A DNA stretch of 24,206 bases from a virus, in the IMG/VR virus record IMGVR_UViG_3300017598_000237, positions 1 to 24,206 of that record; one strand, given 5' to 3'. Below are positions 1 through 8,777 of this stretch, in pieces (position 1 is the first letter of the stretch; each line of letters opens with the position of its first letter). Under the pieces are notes generated by a model. The model had not been told where the DNA came from, did not search any database, and saw nothing but the letters and a program-made list of their open reading frames with translations. The translations under genes and the position numbers were made by a program.

Positions 1-929
1 AAACCTTGTTGTTGACTTTTGCCGTCTACCTGTAACGCTAGATTTGAAGGTCCATCAAGTTTATGCTTTCCTTTTTCATCTCCTTTTTTCTCCGTATCTG
101 ATTTCTCACCATTTTTACTAACATGTTGTGAAACAGAAGCAGGAACAGCGTTACCTACTCTTTCGTTAATACCTCTAGCAAAGAAGTTATAAGTTAGACC
201 TATCGGTTCACCAGCAGGTGATATAACCATACTTTCACCTAATATATGTACGTCATTAATTGTTACGATAGTGGTTTCAGCATCTTCATATCCAGCTGCA
301 TAGTTTCCAAACGTCAGTAATATATCAAATCCATCTCTATCTATATCCTTTTTTTGACCTGACAACCCACCAGTATATTCATAATAATCTAATTCGTCAG
401 ATCTAGCTATCTTACTAGATGAACTGAATTTCCCGTCAGTCTTCTTACCCCATAATCTATCTTCCATAACTTCAGCTATATCTTCAAAGTCATTCTTCTC
501 CATTGTTGCATCGAATTGCTTACTTTCACCTAACTTAGCTGCTTCATCTAATGCTTGTTCAGGTGTAAGTCCTCTTTGGATATACTTCATAAATGTATCT
601 ATTTTATCTTTTTTACCTTTATTAAGTACACTAGTTAAACCTGAGTTATCTTGTTTTATAAGTGACATAATGATATTGAGATACCCGGTTTCTTTAAAGG
701 CGATTGTGAACGCCCCATTGACCATTAACTGACCCTTTATGACCGTTCTAAACTGATGGTCATTATATCCAAATAAGGGGGCTTTTGATTGTGATGTTTG
801 ATATTGAATTGTAGCTATATCGTCTACCCATATACCACCAAAGTATACTTTAACCTGTGATCCTGTAAAGTAATCTTGATGATATGTGGAAAAATTGGTT
901 CTATCCGTGACTGGTAATTGATCTGCCAT
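1..929 (-). CDS. Third tail-tube-like virion protein, 3' end outside window (partial)
   Basis: Open reading frame of at least 309 codons that starts with ATG at 929 and is still open at base 1, so its C-terminus is missing. The start has a strong SD (AAGGAG, 5 bases before ATG) and sits about 18 bases downstream of the predicted transcription start. The N-terminus (MADQLPVTDRTNF) leads into a segment of about residues 25-85 with the pattern of a tail-tube barrel: VKVYFGGIWVDDIATIQY, then PLFGY, then IKGQLMVNGAFTIAF and GYLNIIM. A helical charged insert follows (about 95-175). The second half of the barrel comes next (about 200-255: FDILLTFGNYAAGYED, INDVHILGESMVISPAGEPI, YNFFARGI), and then a Lys/Glu/Ser-rich linker. 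The half-barrel order matches the tube-like domains of the two genes upstream. I infer a tube-fold virion protein, perhaps a tube initiator or baseplate part comparable in role to T4 gp48 or gp54. Similarity was judged by eye only. Confidence 0.6.
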   Translation of the reverse strand, partial: MADQLPVTDRTNFSTYHQDYFTGSQVKVYFGGIWVDDIATIQYQTSQSKAPLFGYNDHQFRTVIKGQLMVNGAFTIAFKETGYLNIIMSLIKQDNSGLTSVLNKGKKDKIDTFMKYIQRGLTPEQALDEAAKLGESKQFDATMEKNDFEDIAEVMEDRLWGKKTDGKFSSSSKIARSDELDYYEYTGGLSGQKKDIDRDGFDILLTFGNYAAGYEDAETTIVTINDVHILGESMVISPAGEPIGLTYNFFARGINERVGNAVPASVSQHVSKNGEKSDTEKKGDEKGKHKLDGPSNLALQVDGKSQQQG

Positions 930-953
930 TTTAACTCCTTGTGTATACTATAT

Positions 954-982
954 ATTATACCTTTTTTATGTATAATATTCAA
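954..982 (-). promoter_or_regulatory. Sigma70-type promoter, copy A
   Basis: On the minus strand TTGAAT (982-977), a 17-base spacer (976-960) and TATAAT (959-954) form a near-consensus promoter. The expected start is near 948-946, leaving a leader of about 18 bases that contains the AAGGAG SD of the gene starting at 929. It lies right after a terminator, so it opens a new transcription unit. A matching promoter lies before the terminase gene: both share the 17-base string tactatatattatacct (plus-strand reading; here 946-962) and the same 17-base spacing. Confidence 0.8.
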
Positions 983-983
983 T

Positions 984-1013
984 AAAAAAAGCACCCTATA
1001 AATAAGGTGCTTT
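984..1013 (-). terminator. Rho-independent terminator after the 1056-aa gene
   Basis: The minus strand reads AAAGCACC (1013-1006), a 10-base loop, GGTGCTTT (995-988) and then further T residues down to 984. This is an 8-bp perfect stem followed by a run of T, the classic intrinsic-terminator shape. It sits 38 bases after the stop codon of the 1056-aa gene and just before promoter copy A, so one transcription unit ends and the next begins here. Confidence 0.85.
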
Positions 1014-1050
1014 CTATGTATTAATGTCTAAGTTGTTGTGTGTTATATAC

Positions 1051-4000
1051 TTACACCTTCTGTGTATCTTTTATACTCCTCATCATTGAATAAGGTCCAT
1101 TATGTTGACTATATCTACTTCTAGCTATGTTATTTGACGATGAATTTATAGCATCAGATTCATATCTAACGTAATGTTTAGCATTATCCTTTAATTCAGC
1201 TATCTTTTTCCTAATTGAAGCTAATTCAATAACTAAGTCACCATGTTTCTGTGTCTGGTTAACGATACTCCTAGCTAAGTTAGTCTTATAACTAGGTCCA
1301 TATCCAGCATTTATCATTTCAGCTGTATCAGCAAATAATCCATCTTCTTCAGCCTCTTCGTATGTTTTCTTAAGATCATTTACTTTTTTAGCTACTGTTT
1401 CATCACCTATAGGATTAGCTAGATCGTCAAACCTAGTGGTTTTTCCAGGAGCGTTAGCACCGCCTAATTCTCTCTGTATCAAGAACGCTTTCTTCTCTAG
1501 TTGGTTAACCATAGCATGAAGATTAGCACCTGGAGTAGATATAAATCCAGCACTATTAGCTAGTTTCTGTGGTGTCCATTCAGAGTCAACACTAGTCATT
1601 AAGTCAATATCCCTAGCTACCCATTGCATAACATTCTCTGTGTATATATCGTTAATACTATGAGTCTGACCTTCATCCACTATTTGAACACCATATATTC
1701 TCATATAAGATGCTGCACCATACTCATTTGAGTACATTACTGTTACATCAAATGGAGGTATCTGATCAGTTAGAGGAGATGATTGAGTGCCATTCGCCTC
1801 GACCTCAGTTAATATAGCATCTTTTACTTCAGCTAAAACGTGCGTATCAAATACATTAAACACTAAAGATCCAGCAATAGATCTAGTAGCCGATACAAAC
1901 GTCTTAGGATAGGCTCTGCCCAACGTTCTGACTGGAGTGACATCACGATGCACTGAATAACTAAACGCCTGTATATTGCCCAATACGAGAGTCTTAGCAC
2001 CTATAGTTATAGATGGTGTTATATCACATCCTGAGTATGAATTGTTCTGGAAGTTAGTAGGTGCATATACGTGATTTCTATAAGGATTAGCAGCGTTGAA
2101 TCTATCAGTTGCTTGTTTAGTGGCTTCATTTTCAGCATCATTATTATCAGTATAACTAGCTAAATCTTTATGTGAATATAAACCTAACTTAGAGTCAAAC
2201 GATTGTTTATTATCATGTGATGGATCACTTACTAAATTTCTATATAGATCATCTAATTCATCTCTTAACGCGTATTCAGTGCCCTGTGTTGTTGCATCGA
2301 ATAACTCAACGTCTTTAAGTCTATCGTTTATAATTTTTACGCCATGTCTATATGCCCATATACGTATAGCTTGTCTTTTATTTTCATCGAATAAACTCCA
2401 TTCTCCTGGGTTATATCCATATAGTAATCTTCTGGTTAATGCTTTCCTTCTTCTAGCGTCACTACGGTCTTTAGATTCTTGCAATAGTCTAGCTTTACGT
2501 TGCTCCGGTGTTTCATTTTGTCTTACTTCAGTTAACGCTTCATCATATAGTTGACTTATTTCAACACTTTTAGCTGCATCGAAATCATTAGTTACGAATA
2601 ACTGCGATGCATTATCTTCTGCTTTATCATTTACTGCTGCTGTATTTTGTTCTTTTTTAGCTTGTTTAGAACTAGTACTAGAACTAGGTTTGCTAGTTTT
2701 GACAGCTGTTTCAACAACTGCGTCACTTGTAGCAGGACTTTCAGGTGGTTTAACTGGTACTTTACGTTTAACTGCTTTTTTAGTAACATTTTCAATTACC
2801 TCTTCACTTTCATTAACTGATATTTCAGATTCTGGTGTAGCTTCTGATGTGCCACCTTCTCCATTTATTTGACTAATTTTACCAGTTGGAATATAAATAG
2901 ATGCATATCCATTTAAATTTATATCTGTTTGAGTTTTAAATTTTGCATTATGTTTATTTATAGCAGATGTAAATGCATCGTCAATTTTTTCTTGTATAAC
3001 ACTTATATTATCTTTCTTGTTATTGACAACTAAATAACTTGGTAAGTTAGTATAGTCACTATTATTAATAGGTGTCAATGCGGCTTTTTTTGATGCTATA
3101 TCATTTACATATGCAGTTGAATCACTTAAGTCAGATACATATTCTATGCCGGATCTATTAATTTTAATATCAGCTTCTGTAACTCCATCGATTTCATCTG
3201 ATGATTCAACGATAGGTTTATCATCTTGTTCAACTCCATAAGATGTGTATTCTGATAATCCATTATCAAATGGAAATGGTTCGTTAATACCTTTTTTTAT
3301 GAAACTTTTAATATTATTAATATTAGTAAAATCTAACTCAGTGTCATTTTCAACTCCAAAAGATGTGTATCCTGCTAACCCATTAGTAAATGGAAATGGC
3401 TCGTTAATACCTTTCTTTATGAAACTTTTAATATTATTAATAGTAGTAAAATCTAACTCGGCATCATTTTCAACTCCGAAAGATGTAAACCCTGCTAAAT
3501 CATCGTTAAATACATTGTTAAATGTATTTAATTCTGTGTTAATAAATAAATTATCTGCATATGCGTTAAACGCAGTATTATCTACCAAACTTAAATGAGT
3601 TCCAATATATGGATCTACATCATAGTTACTTACTGGAGTCGCTGCTGTATTAGCACCAGTTACTCCATCAATATTATTTAACAAATTGCGATTAGCGATA
3701 GAATTATATATAGATGAACCCACAGATACAGGATTAGTTATAAATCCTTCATAAAAAATACTTGGTAATTTTTGAGCTTGGATTGCATATGTATTTGTAG
3801 CTTCTTTTGCAAAATCACGTACACTAGAAGCGGCTGATATACCTAATTTTACATAAGGAGCTACAACATCACTTAACGAACTAGTTGGTCCAGTTGGATC
3901 ATCTTGTTCGACTCCAAATGATGTATAATCAGATAATGTTCCTTCTGAATTGAATGGAATGGGTTCTGATGCAGCATCTGATGCAGTTTGCCATAAAGAC

Positions 4001-4221
4001 GAAATGAATGAATTTAATCTTGGAGCAATATACTCACTTAATGTTGTATAATTTTCAGAAGGAAGTGGTTCATCTAATATAACGGTATTAGTATCTTCAA
4101 CTGTTGCACTTGCCTTAGCGTATTGTTTATTTCGTTCATTTGCTCTAGCTATGACACCAGCGAAATAATCTAATATTAGTTGTGAGTAATTAATTTGAGT
4201 TTGTTGTAAATCTTCTGCCAT
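1051..4221 (-). CDS. Large virion protein with a C-terminal tail-tube-like domain and N-terminal repeats
   Basis: 1056 aa. The ATG at 4221 follows the SD AAAGGGG by 4 bases. Residues 725-875 match the neighbouring tail tube protein motif for motif: SGCDI, LGNIQ, a Ser-Val-x-Arg strand, RSIAGSL, F-x-x-FD, DQIPPF, a later GV turn and SINDI. The N-terminal third carries the motif (Y/F)TS(F/Y)GVE(Q/N)D at residues 99, 245, 285 and 325; the last three are spaced exactly 40 residues. EP(F/I)PF precedes three of them (86, 274, 314), with a helix before it (for example INNIKSFIKKGI). Residues 455-545 are a Ser/Thr/Lys/Glu-rich linker and 565-640 a basic, probably helical segment. The region after 900 looks helical. 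No signal peptide is seen. The position after the tube and the tube domain suggest a tail or baseplate-junction protein, perhaps a tube-initiation component with long flexible arms. The exact role is unknown. Confidence 0.75.
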   Translation of the reverse strand: MAEDLQQTQINYSQLILDYFAGVIARANERNKQYAKASATVEDTNTVILDEPLPSENYTTLSEYIAPRLNSFISSLWQTASDAASEPIPFNSEGTLSDYTSFGVEQDDPTGPTSSLSDVVAPYVKLGISAASSVRDFAKEATNTYAIQAQKLPSIFYEGFITNPVSVGSSIYNSIANRNLLNNIDGVTGANTAATPVSNYDVDPYIGTHLSLVDNTAFNAYADNLFINTELNTFNNVFNDDLAGFTSFGVENDAELDFTTINNIKSFIKKGINEPFPFTNGLAGYTSFGVENDTELDFTNINNIKSFIKKGINEPFPFDNGLSEYTSYGVEQDDKPIVESSDEIDGVTEADIKINRSGIEYVSDLSDSTAYVNDIASKKAALTPINNSDYTNLPSYLVVNNKKDNISVIQEKIDDAFTSAINKHNAKFKTQTDINLNGYASIYIPTGKISQINGEGGTSEATPESEISVNESEEVIENVTKKAVKRKVPVKPPESPATSDAVVETAVKTSKPSSSTSSKQAKKEQNTAAVNDKAEDNASQLFVTNDFDAAKSVEISQLYDEALTEVRQNETPEQRKARLLQESKDRSDARRRKALTRRLLYGYNPGEWSLFDENKRQAIRIWAYRHGVKIINDRLKDVELFDATTQGTEYALRDELDDLYRNLVSDPSHDNKQSFDSKLGLYSHKDLASYTDNNDAENEATKQATDRFNAANPYRNHVYAPTNFQNNSYSGCDITPSITIGAKTLVLGNIQAFSYSVHRDVTPVRTLGRAYPKTFVSATRSIAGSLVFNVFDTHVLAEVKDAILTEVEANGTQSSPLTDQIPPFDVTVMYSNEYGAASYMRIYGVQIVDEGQTHSINDIYTENVMQWVARDIDLMTSVDSEWTPQKLANSAGFISTPGANLHAMVNQLEKKAFLIQRELGGANAPGKTTRFDDLANPIGDETVAKKVNDLKKTYEEAEEDGLFADTAEMINAGYGPSYKTNLARSIVNQTQKHGDLVIELASIRKKIAELKDNAKHYVRYESDAINSSSNNIARSRYSQHNGPYSMMRSIKDTQKV
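3231..3480 (-). repeat. 120-bp in-frame tandem repeat (two units plus a partial third)
   Basis: The plus-strand strings caactccata (3231), caactccaaa (3351) and caactccgaa (3471) mark unit boundaries exactly 120 bases apart. Units 3231-3350 and 3351-3470 are nearly identical, and the similarity continues past 3471 before fading. The unit encodes 40 aa (YTSFGVEND, an acidic stretch, INNIKSFIKKGI, EPFPF). The differences include silent ones and the frame is kept, which indicates a coding repeat maintained by selection or recent duplication. Confidence 0.9.
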
Positions 4222-4240
4222 GATACCCCTTTAGTTAGTA

Positions 4241-4274
4241 AAATGGTGGGGAGTTTTACATCCCCACCGTTTTA
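4241..4274 (-). terminator. Hairpin terminator between the tail tube and the 1056-aa gene
   Basis: Perfect 8-bp GC-rich stem on the minus strand: GGTGGGGA (4268-4261), an 8-base loop, TCCCCACC (4252-4245), then ATTTTAC. It is preceded by AAAAC, so the A/T flanks make it roughly symmetric. It lies about 20 bases after the tube stop codon. The T run is short (four), so termination may be partial and set a lower level of the downstream 1056-aa protein relative to sheath and tube. Confidence 0.65.
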
Positions 4275-4288
4275 TTTCTATATCTTAA

Positions 4289-4954
4289 TTATTCAGCTAA
4301 GCTAAAATTAGTTATAGACCTTCCAGCAGCAGTTTGATTAAACTTATTAACTGCTTCTTCGGTAATCTGTTTCCAGCTACCGTTTGTCTTTGGTTGCCAT
4401 GGTACAATAGACTTAGCAACAAAAGTCATCTGTGTCTCATTAACGATATCATCAATTGAAAGACCTGCACCTTCATTAAGAAGTTCAACTCCAAGAAGAG
4501 TCATCCACATAGATGCACCGTGCTCATTGTTACCAGTAAGTACGATTGAGAAAGGAGGTATCTGGTCACTATAGTTAGCGTCCGCTGATACACCTTCCAA
4601 AGGAGCATTAGGATTATTCCCATTGAATAAATCATAGGATCTTCCACCTGCTGCTATATCATGTGGTTTCTTTTTATACTGAAGATTTAATGTCTTGTTA
4701 TTTTTAACATCATATAATGCTTCTCTATCGAAGTTTGTGAATATCAACGAACCCGCGATACCACGTTTACCTCTAGAGAATGATACGGGATCAACAGAAC
4801 CCATAACATAAATTGGGGCCTTTTCTCTCGTTACACTAAAGGAAATACCTTGAATATTTCCGATAAGGGTACTTTCGATAAAAGCCTCAATATCACAACC
4901 AGACATAGAAGTATAGGTCTGAGTGATGTGTTCACTATTTAGTTTTCGTGCCAT
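4289..4954 (-). CDS. Tail tube protein
   Basis: 221 aa, lying 11 bases after the sheath gene, which is the usual sheath-tube order in myoviruses. The SD GGGGG overlaps the end of the sheath stop region and the ATG is at 4954. The sequence reads as a single beta-rich domain: SGCDIEAFIE, LIGNIQGISFSV, a loop, RGIAGSLIFTNFD, an insert of about 45 residues, then SDQIPPFSIVL, GASMWMTLLGVELL and a SIDDI-type turn ending in MTFVAKSIVPW. This alternation and the small size fit the two-sheet barrel of contractile-tail tube proteins, which polymerise as hexameric rings inside the sheath. The gene is followed by a hairpin terminator. A second copy of this domain lies in the C-terminal part of the next gene. 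The family call is by eye from context and motifs. Confidence 0.82.
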   Translation of the reverse strand: MARKLNSEHITQTYTSMSGCDIEAFIESTLIGNIQGISFSVTREKAPIYVMGSVDPVSFSRGKRGIAGSLIFTNFDREALYDVKNNKTLNLQYKKKPHDIAAGGRSYDLFNGNNPNAPLEGVSADANYSDQIPPFSIVLTGNNEHGASMWMTLLGVELLNEGAGLSIDDIVNETQMTFVAKSIVPWQPKTNGSWKQITEEAVNKFNQTAAGRSITNFSLAE

Positions 4955-4965
4955 TACTTACCCCC

Positions 4966-7851
4966 TTATCCTTGTGGTATTTCTGTTCTTAAACGTACAG
5001 TTGTACGTACAGTTTTTATTTCAAATACAGGAACTAAGATTAGATCGATATCTATGATACCAAGTACTTGCTGATTAGGTGTAGAACCTATAGTAAAACT
5101 ATATTTTCTTAGTGCACCTACTTCAACCATACCCTGTAAACCCTTAGTTATAGCAGCTTCCATAGCATTCCGTTTAGACTGCGTATTTGGCTGACCGATA
5201 AAAGGATCACATACTTCTCTTACTACATCCATGGCAGCGAAAGTGATACGTACAGTAGTTAGGTTAGTGAAATCTGATCCAGTTGCTGCAGCTGTGATAG
5301 CTTCAGTAATTACAGGATCTCTACCTGGTTTTGTACGCATAGACACTAAACGTGTATCTGTCATGTTTGATAGTTGCTGATTTGATAGTTTAAATCTAAC
5401 GTTTCTTGAAGCACCTAGTGATTTATTTGTTGGTGAATAATGAGGCATCAAACTAGCTATCATACCAGCATATGCTGCCTGACCATTAGCAGTGTAAGGT
5501 GTTCCACCAAGATTATCAAATACAGGTTCAAAAGCTGCAACACTAAGATATTTACTATCAAGTAAAGGCATAATATTTGCACCTCTTGTAGGATCTGATA
5601 AATCAACTTCAGTTAGTCTTTTAGCCCATGTATTTATATCCGCTATATTAGTGGTATCTGGACTTTCTACACCTATAATACCAATAGCTTCATTGACATT
5701 AGTAGATATACCTGCTAGAAATTCATCTAGTTGGACCTGGAATTGAGCGTTAACATCTTCAGGAAGACCAGTTATAGAGTTATAACTTGGTTTAATTGAA
5801 TCAACGTTAGCACCCATAGGAACTACTATCTGTACTTCATAGTTTTCAAGATCGTCATACGCTTTCTGTAACTCATCATATAACACACCGTTATCTAAAT
5901 TAGTTCCATTAGTACCGCCATCTAAAGACAGAGCTGTAGTTGCGATAGCAGGAAACTGAGGTAGATGATCATACTTAAATCCAATAGTTGACCTTATTGT
6001 TTCATCAATAGGTAACCCAGCAGGACCAGGTTGCAAAGAACCAGCAAACGTAAGTTCACCGTCTCTAGGATTAGTAATAAGTACATCAGAACCAATTTCA
6101 TAGTTAATTTTAATTCCATAATTAACTATAATACTAGTAGGTGGGTTATCAGAGAATTTTACTTCATTACCTTTAAAAAAGTACGTAGTCCAATCGATAT
6201 CAGCTGCAGCTTGTAACTCTGGAAGAGACTGAGCTTCAGTTATAAATCCTTTTACTGTATTACATGAAATCCTAAGTTCTTTATTAGGAACGATATAATC
6301 ACCACTTGTAGCAGGAGTATTTGCTTTAATCAGACCTCTAGATACAAGGTTATTATCTTCAGTACAACCAGATGCGTTAGCACCTATAGCTAGGTTAACT
6401 ATACCTGTTCCATCTTCTACAGTAAAACTATCAATATAGATACCTGATACTGGATGATAAAATAACTGAGACCATTCTGAATCAGATACTCCACCAGTGT
6501 CGGATATTTCTACTATAATTTGTCCCGGATATGTTCCATCTACGAAACCATCAGCGATACCAGAAGACGTTATTTTAACGAAATCAGTTACGGACGCTGC
6601 TACGCCAGATACAGCTGCATCTACATAACCTTCAGGTATATATATTCCTGAACTTGCACGAGCTGCTGCTAATGCTAAGCTAGGTGTTTCATCGGATGAA
6701 GTAGTAGCACCTGAATCACTGTCTCTATCTGTTACTGAATAAACTACTCCAGATACAGTAGGTTCTAAATGATCATCAGGACAGTTAAACAAACCTGGTA
6801 CTGTTAATTGTGAAACAAAACCCGCACCAGATGTAGCAACAGTAGCATTTAGTATAAGTTCTCTATCAAGATAATTCATATATTCTGATACAACAGAACC
6901 AGTAGGTGATAACATATAGTTATCATCACCGTCATAATCATCAAGAGCCTGAATTGTATTAAATCTATCGTCACCTTTACCATCAAATGGAGTTAAATCA
7001 GTTTTAACGTTATTAGCTCCATTAAAATCTAACAGTGTAGCGTCTGATGTAGACAATGAAAATACTTCAGTCATTGTATCAATCAAATTACCTGCTGTAG
7101 ATGATGTATCAGCTTCGTATATATATCCTGTAGGTTGTACAACACCTGGTGTGCTTTCTGTATAACCTGAAAGAATATTCTTTAAAGTGACTATTGTTTT
7201 TCCGTTTGTAACCTCAATACCAGAGTCACTTTCATTAACTGATATTTCAAAACTTGTTTCTATTGGCTCTGTAGAAGCCGTGACAATTGAACTAGCTTCT
7301 GCATCAGCATTGATTGCATCTACTAATTCTCTTACATTTCTAGCGTCAACTTGTGCGTTATTTGGATTTGTAGCATCATAGCTAAACTTTACATAATTCC
7401 CAGTTTTTGGATTATAAATGTTAACATTCTTTTCCTCGTCTTGGAATATAGCTATAGCGTTATATATGCTACCTGGATAAATAGCTTCAAGCTTAAGTGA
7501 AGTGTGACCTGTAGTTACATCATCCCATCTATTATCAGAGGAAACTCTTTCCTCTATTTCTAGCAAGGATTTCACTCCGTTACCAACTCTCATTGCACGG
7601 ATATCTGGTGTTCCTTCGGTGGTTCCATCAAGAGCCTCGAAGACTCCTCTTACGAGAGTACCTTGTCCGAAAGCTCCGAAAACTGCAAGAGTCTTTTCTT
7701 TGTTAAGAACTGGTATAGGTTCATACATAGGACCATCAGATGAAGTACCTATAATTAGAATACTATCATTATACTGAGTAGGTTCACTTGTAACTTGTAA
7801 GCCGTAATCCCTAATATTTGAAGTTACGCCAGGAAGATTTGAAACTGCCAT
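4966..7851 (-). CDS. Contractile tail sheath protein with a large central insertion
   Basis: 961 aa. The ATG at 7851 has an excellent SD (AGGAGG, about 7 bases upstream). The N-terminal region (residues 1-95: PGV, ILIIGTSSDGP, a Gly/Phe loop, IRAMRVGNG) and the C-terminal region (about 640-961: LSLDGGTNG, IMPLLDSKYLS, a long conserved block with TRLVSMRTKPGRDP, TTVRITFAAMDVVREVCDPFIG and a final IDIDLILVPVFEIKTVRTTVRLR strand pair) are typical of the subtilisin-like-core sheath family. That family surrounds the tail tube and contracts at infection. Residues about 200-600 are extra, beta-rich and Ser/Gly/Thr/Asp-rich, and probably form protruding domains on the sheath surface. Many sheath proteins are about 400-700 aa, so this one is long. 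It sits between the neck genes and the tail tube. Confidence 0.94.
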   Translation of the reverse strand: MAVSNLPGVTSNIRDYGLQVTSEPTQYNDSILIIGTSSDGPMYEPIPVLNKEKTLAVFGAFGQGTLVRGVFEALDGTTEGTPDIRAMRVGNGVKSLLEIEERVSSDNRWDDVTTGHTSLKLEAIYPGSIYNAIAIFQDEEKNVNIYNPKTGNYVKFSYDATNPNNAQVDARNVRELVDAINADAEASSIVTASTEPIETSFEISVNESDSGIEVTNGKTIVTLKNILSGYTESTPGVVQPTGYIYEADTSSTAGNLIDTMTEVFSLSTSDATLLDFNGANNVKTDLTPFDGKGDDRFNTIQALDDYDGDDNYMLSPTGSVVSEYMNYLDRELILNATVATSGAGFVSQLTVPGLFNCPDDHLEPTVSGVVYSVTDRDSDSGATTSSDETPSLALAAARASSGIYIPEGYVDAAVSGVAASVTDFVKITSSGIADGFVDGTYPGQIIVEISDTGGVSDSEWSQLFYHPVSGIYIDSFTVEDGTGIVNLAIGANASGCTEDNNLVSRGLIKANTPATSGDYIVPNKELRISCNTVKGFITEAQSLPELQAAADIDWTTYFFKGNEVKFSDNPPTSIIVNYGIKINYEIGSDVLITNPRDGELTFAGSLQPGPAGLPIDETIRSTIGFKYDHLPQFPAIATTALSLDGGTNGTNLDNGVLYDELQKAYDDLENYEVQIVVPMGANVDSIKPSYNSITGLPEDVNAQFQVQLDEFLAGISTNVNEAIGIIGVESPDTTNIADINTWAKRLTEVDLSDPTRGANIMPLLDSKYLSVAAFEPVFDNLGGTPYTANGQAAYAGMIASLMPHYSPTNKSLGASRNVRFKLSNQQLSNMTDTRLVSMRTKPGRDPVITEAITAAATGSDFTNLTTVRITFAAMDVVREVCDPFIGQPNTQSKRNAMEAAITKGLQGMVEVGALRKYSFTIGSTPNQQVLGIIDIDLILVPVFEIKTVRTTVRLRTEIPQG

Positions 7852-7868
7852 TTCTTTACCTCCTATGG

Positions 7869-8777
7869 TTAGTTAGATCGATTTTTTTCGATCCATCTTT
7901 CTATTGTTTTTTTATTTTCGTCTTCTATAAATTGATCTACATCTTTTCTATCAATTTCTTCCAACATGTTTTTTATGCTCGCATCTACATGAATCATTTT
8001 GATCTCACGTACAGGAGTAGCATTTACTTTTTCTGTTCTCACATAATAGATTAACGATCTATTAGATAGACCATTCTTCCAATTTAATATCATTTCATCC
8101 CTGATTCTACTATGAAAATGTAGTTTAGTAGTTCCGAGCTCTATAAACATTCCACGGTATTCAGTCATAAAATCTTCTAAATAATCAGCTAATTCTTCGG
8201 CACTCTTATTATTCCGTGACCAAATATCAAACTGTACTAAATTATCAAAAAATTGTCCTTCTACTTGTTGACCCATTACTCTAGCTTTAGTTGGATCAGG
8301 GGTATAACCACCTGGACCACTAAATGCATCAGGTTGCACTGGATCTATATTATAAATATATGGATCATACACTAATTCCTCCCTAATACTTGGACGAATT
8401 TCCCTTACTCCTCCTGAATTAACTGAAGACTTTAATGCAGATCCAGATACTGTACCAGGTGTACGTCTAATAACATTCCATGTTATTAGCTCATCTGGCA
8501 TGTCTTTAATTGATGTACCTGTTATTTCTTTACGGATATCTTGTTCCGCTCTGTCTAATACGTATGTAGGATAAGCTGGTTCAAATACCAATTCAGGTTT
8601 ATGAACTTGCAAAGCTTGCCACATACATACAGCAAACTGGTTTATATTTTGTATAATACCTAGTGTTTTTAATCTGTTAGATCCCTTCTCTTTAAGATGT
8701 ATACGTCTTTCGCTATTAGTTATATCGAAAGATGCAAACTTCAATAATGCTGGATCTACCTTTTCTTCTTCGTTCAT
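7869..8777 (-). CDS. Putative tail terminator / tail completion protein
   Basis: 302 aa. The start overlaps the previous stop as TAATG at 8777. Residues about 172-260 resemble the tail-terminator fold, in which a strand, a helix used for ring packing and further strands follow each other: FFDNLVQFDIWSRNNKSAEE, LADYLEDFM, then an Phe/Ile-rich strand, RIRDEMILNWKNGL and SLIYYVRTEKV. The N-terminal part (1-100) has a helix and a proline-rich strand, and the C-terminus is a charged helix. It lies directly upstream of the sheath gene and after two other neck-type genes, the place where the protein that caps the tail and joins it to the head is normally found. The call rests on this order and on a weak pattern match. 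Confidence 0.55.
   Translation of the reverse strand: MNEEEKVDPALLKFASFDITNSERRIHLKEKGSNRLKTLGIIQNINQFAVCMWQALQVHKPELVFEPAYPTYVLDRAEQDIRKEITGTSIKDMPDELITWNVIRRTPGTVSGSALKSSVNSGGVREIRPSIREELVYDPYIYNIDPVQPDAFSGPGGYTPDPTKARVMGQQVEGQFFDNLVQFDIWSRNNKSAEELADYLEDFMTEYRGMFIELGTTKLHFHSRIRDEMILNWKNGLSNRSLIYYVRTEKVNATPVREIKMIHVDASIKNMLEEIDRKDVDQFIEDENKKTIERWIEKNRSN

Noticed and set aside
3231-3480. Direct repeats as a possible CRISPR array or origin iterons
   Set aside because: The units are 120 bp with no spacers, remain in frame inside a long gene and conserve protein sequence.
3245-3598. Plus-strand open frame of 117 codons over the tandem repeat
   Set aside because: It is the antisense shadow of the 1056-aa gene; its apparent internal repeat only mirrors the coding repeat, and it has no SD or promoter.
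7818-8054. Plus-strand 78-codon frame rich in Phe and Ile
   Set aside because: Antisense to the 302-aa gene; its composition is what AT-rich antisense DNA gives, and it crosses the sheath start and SD region.
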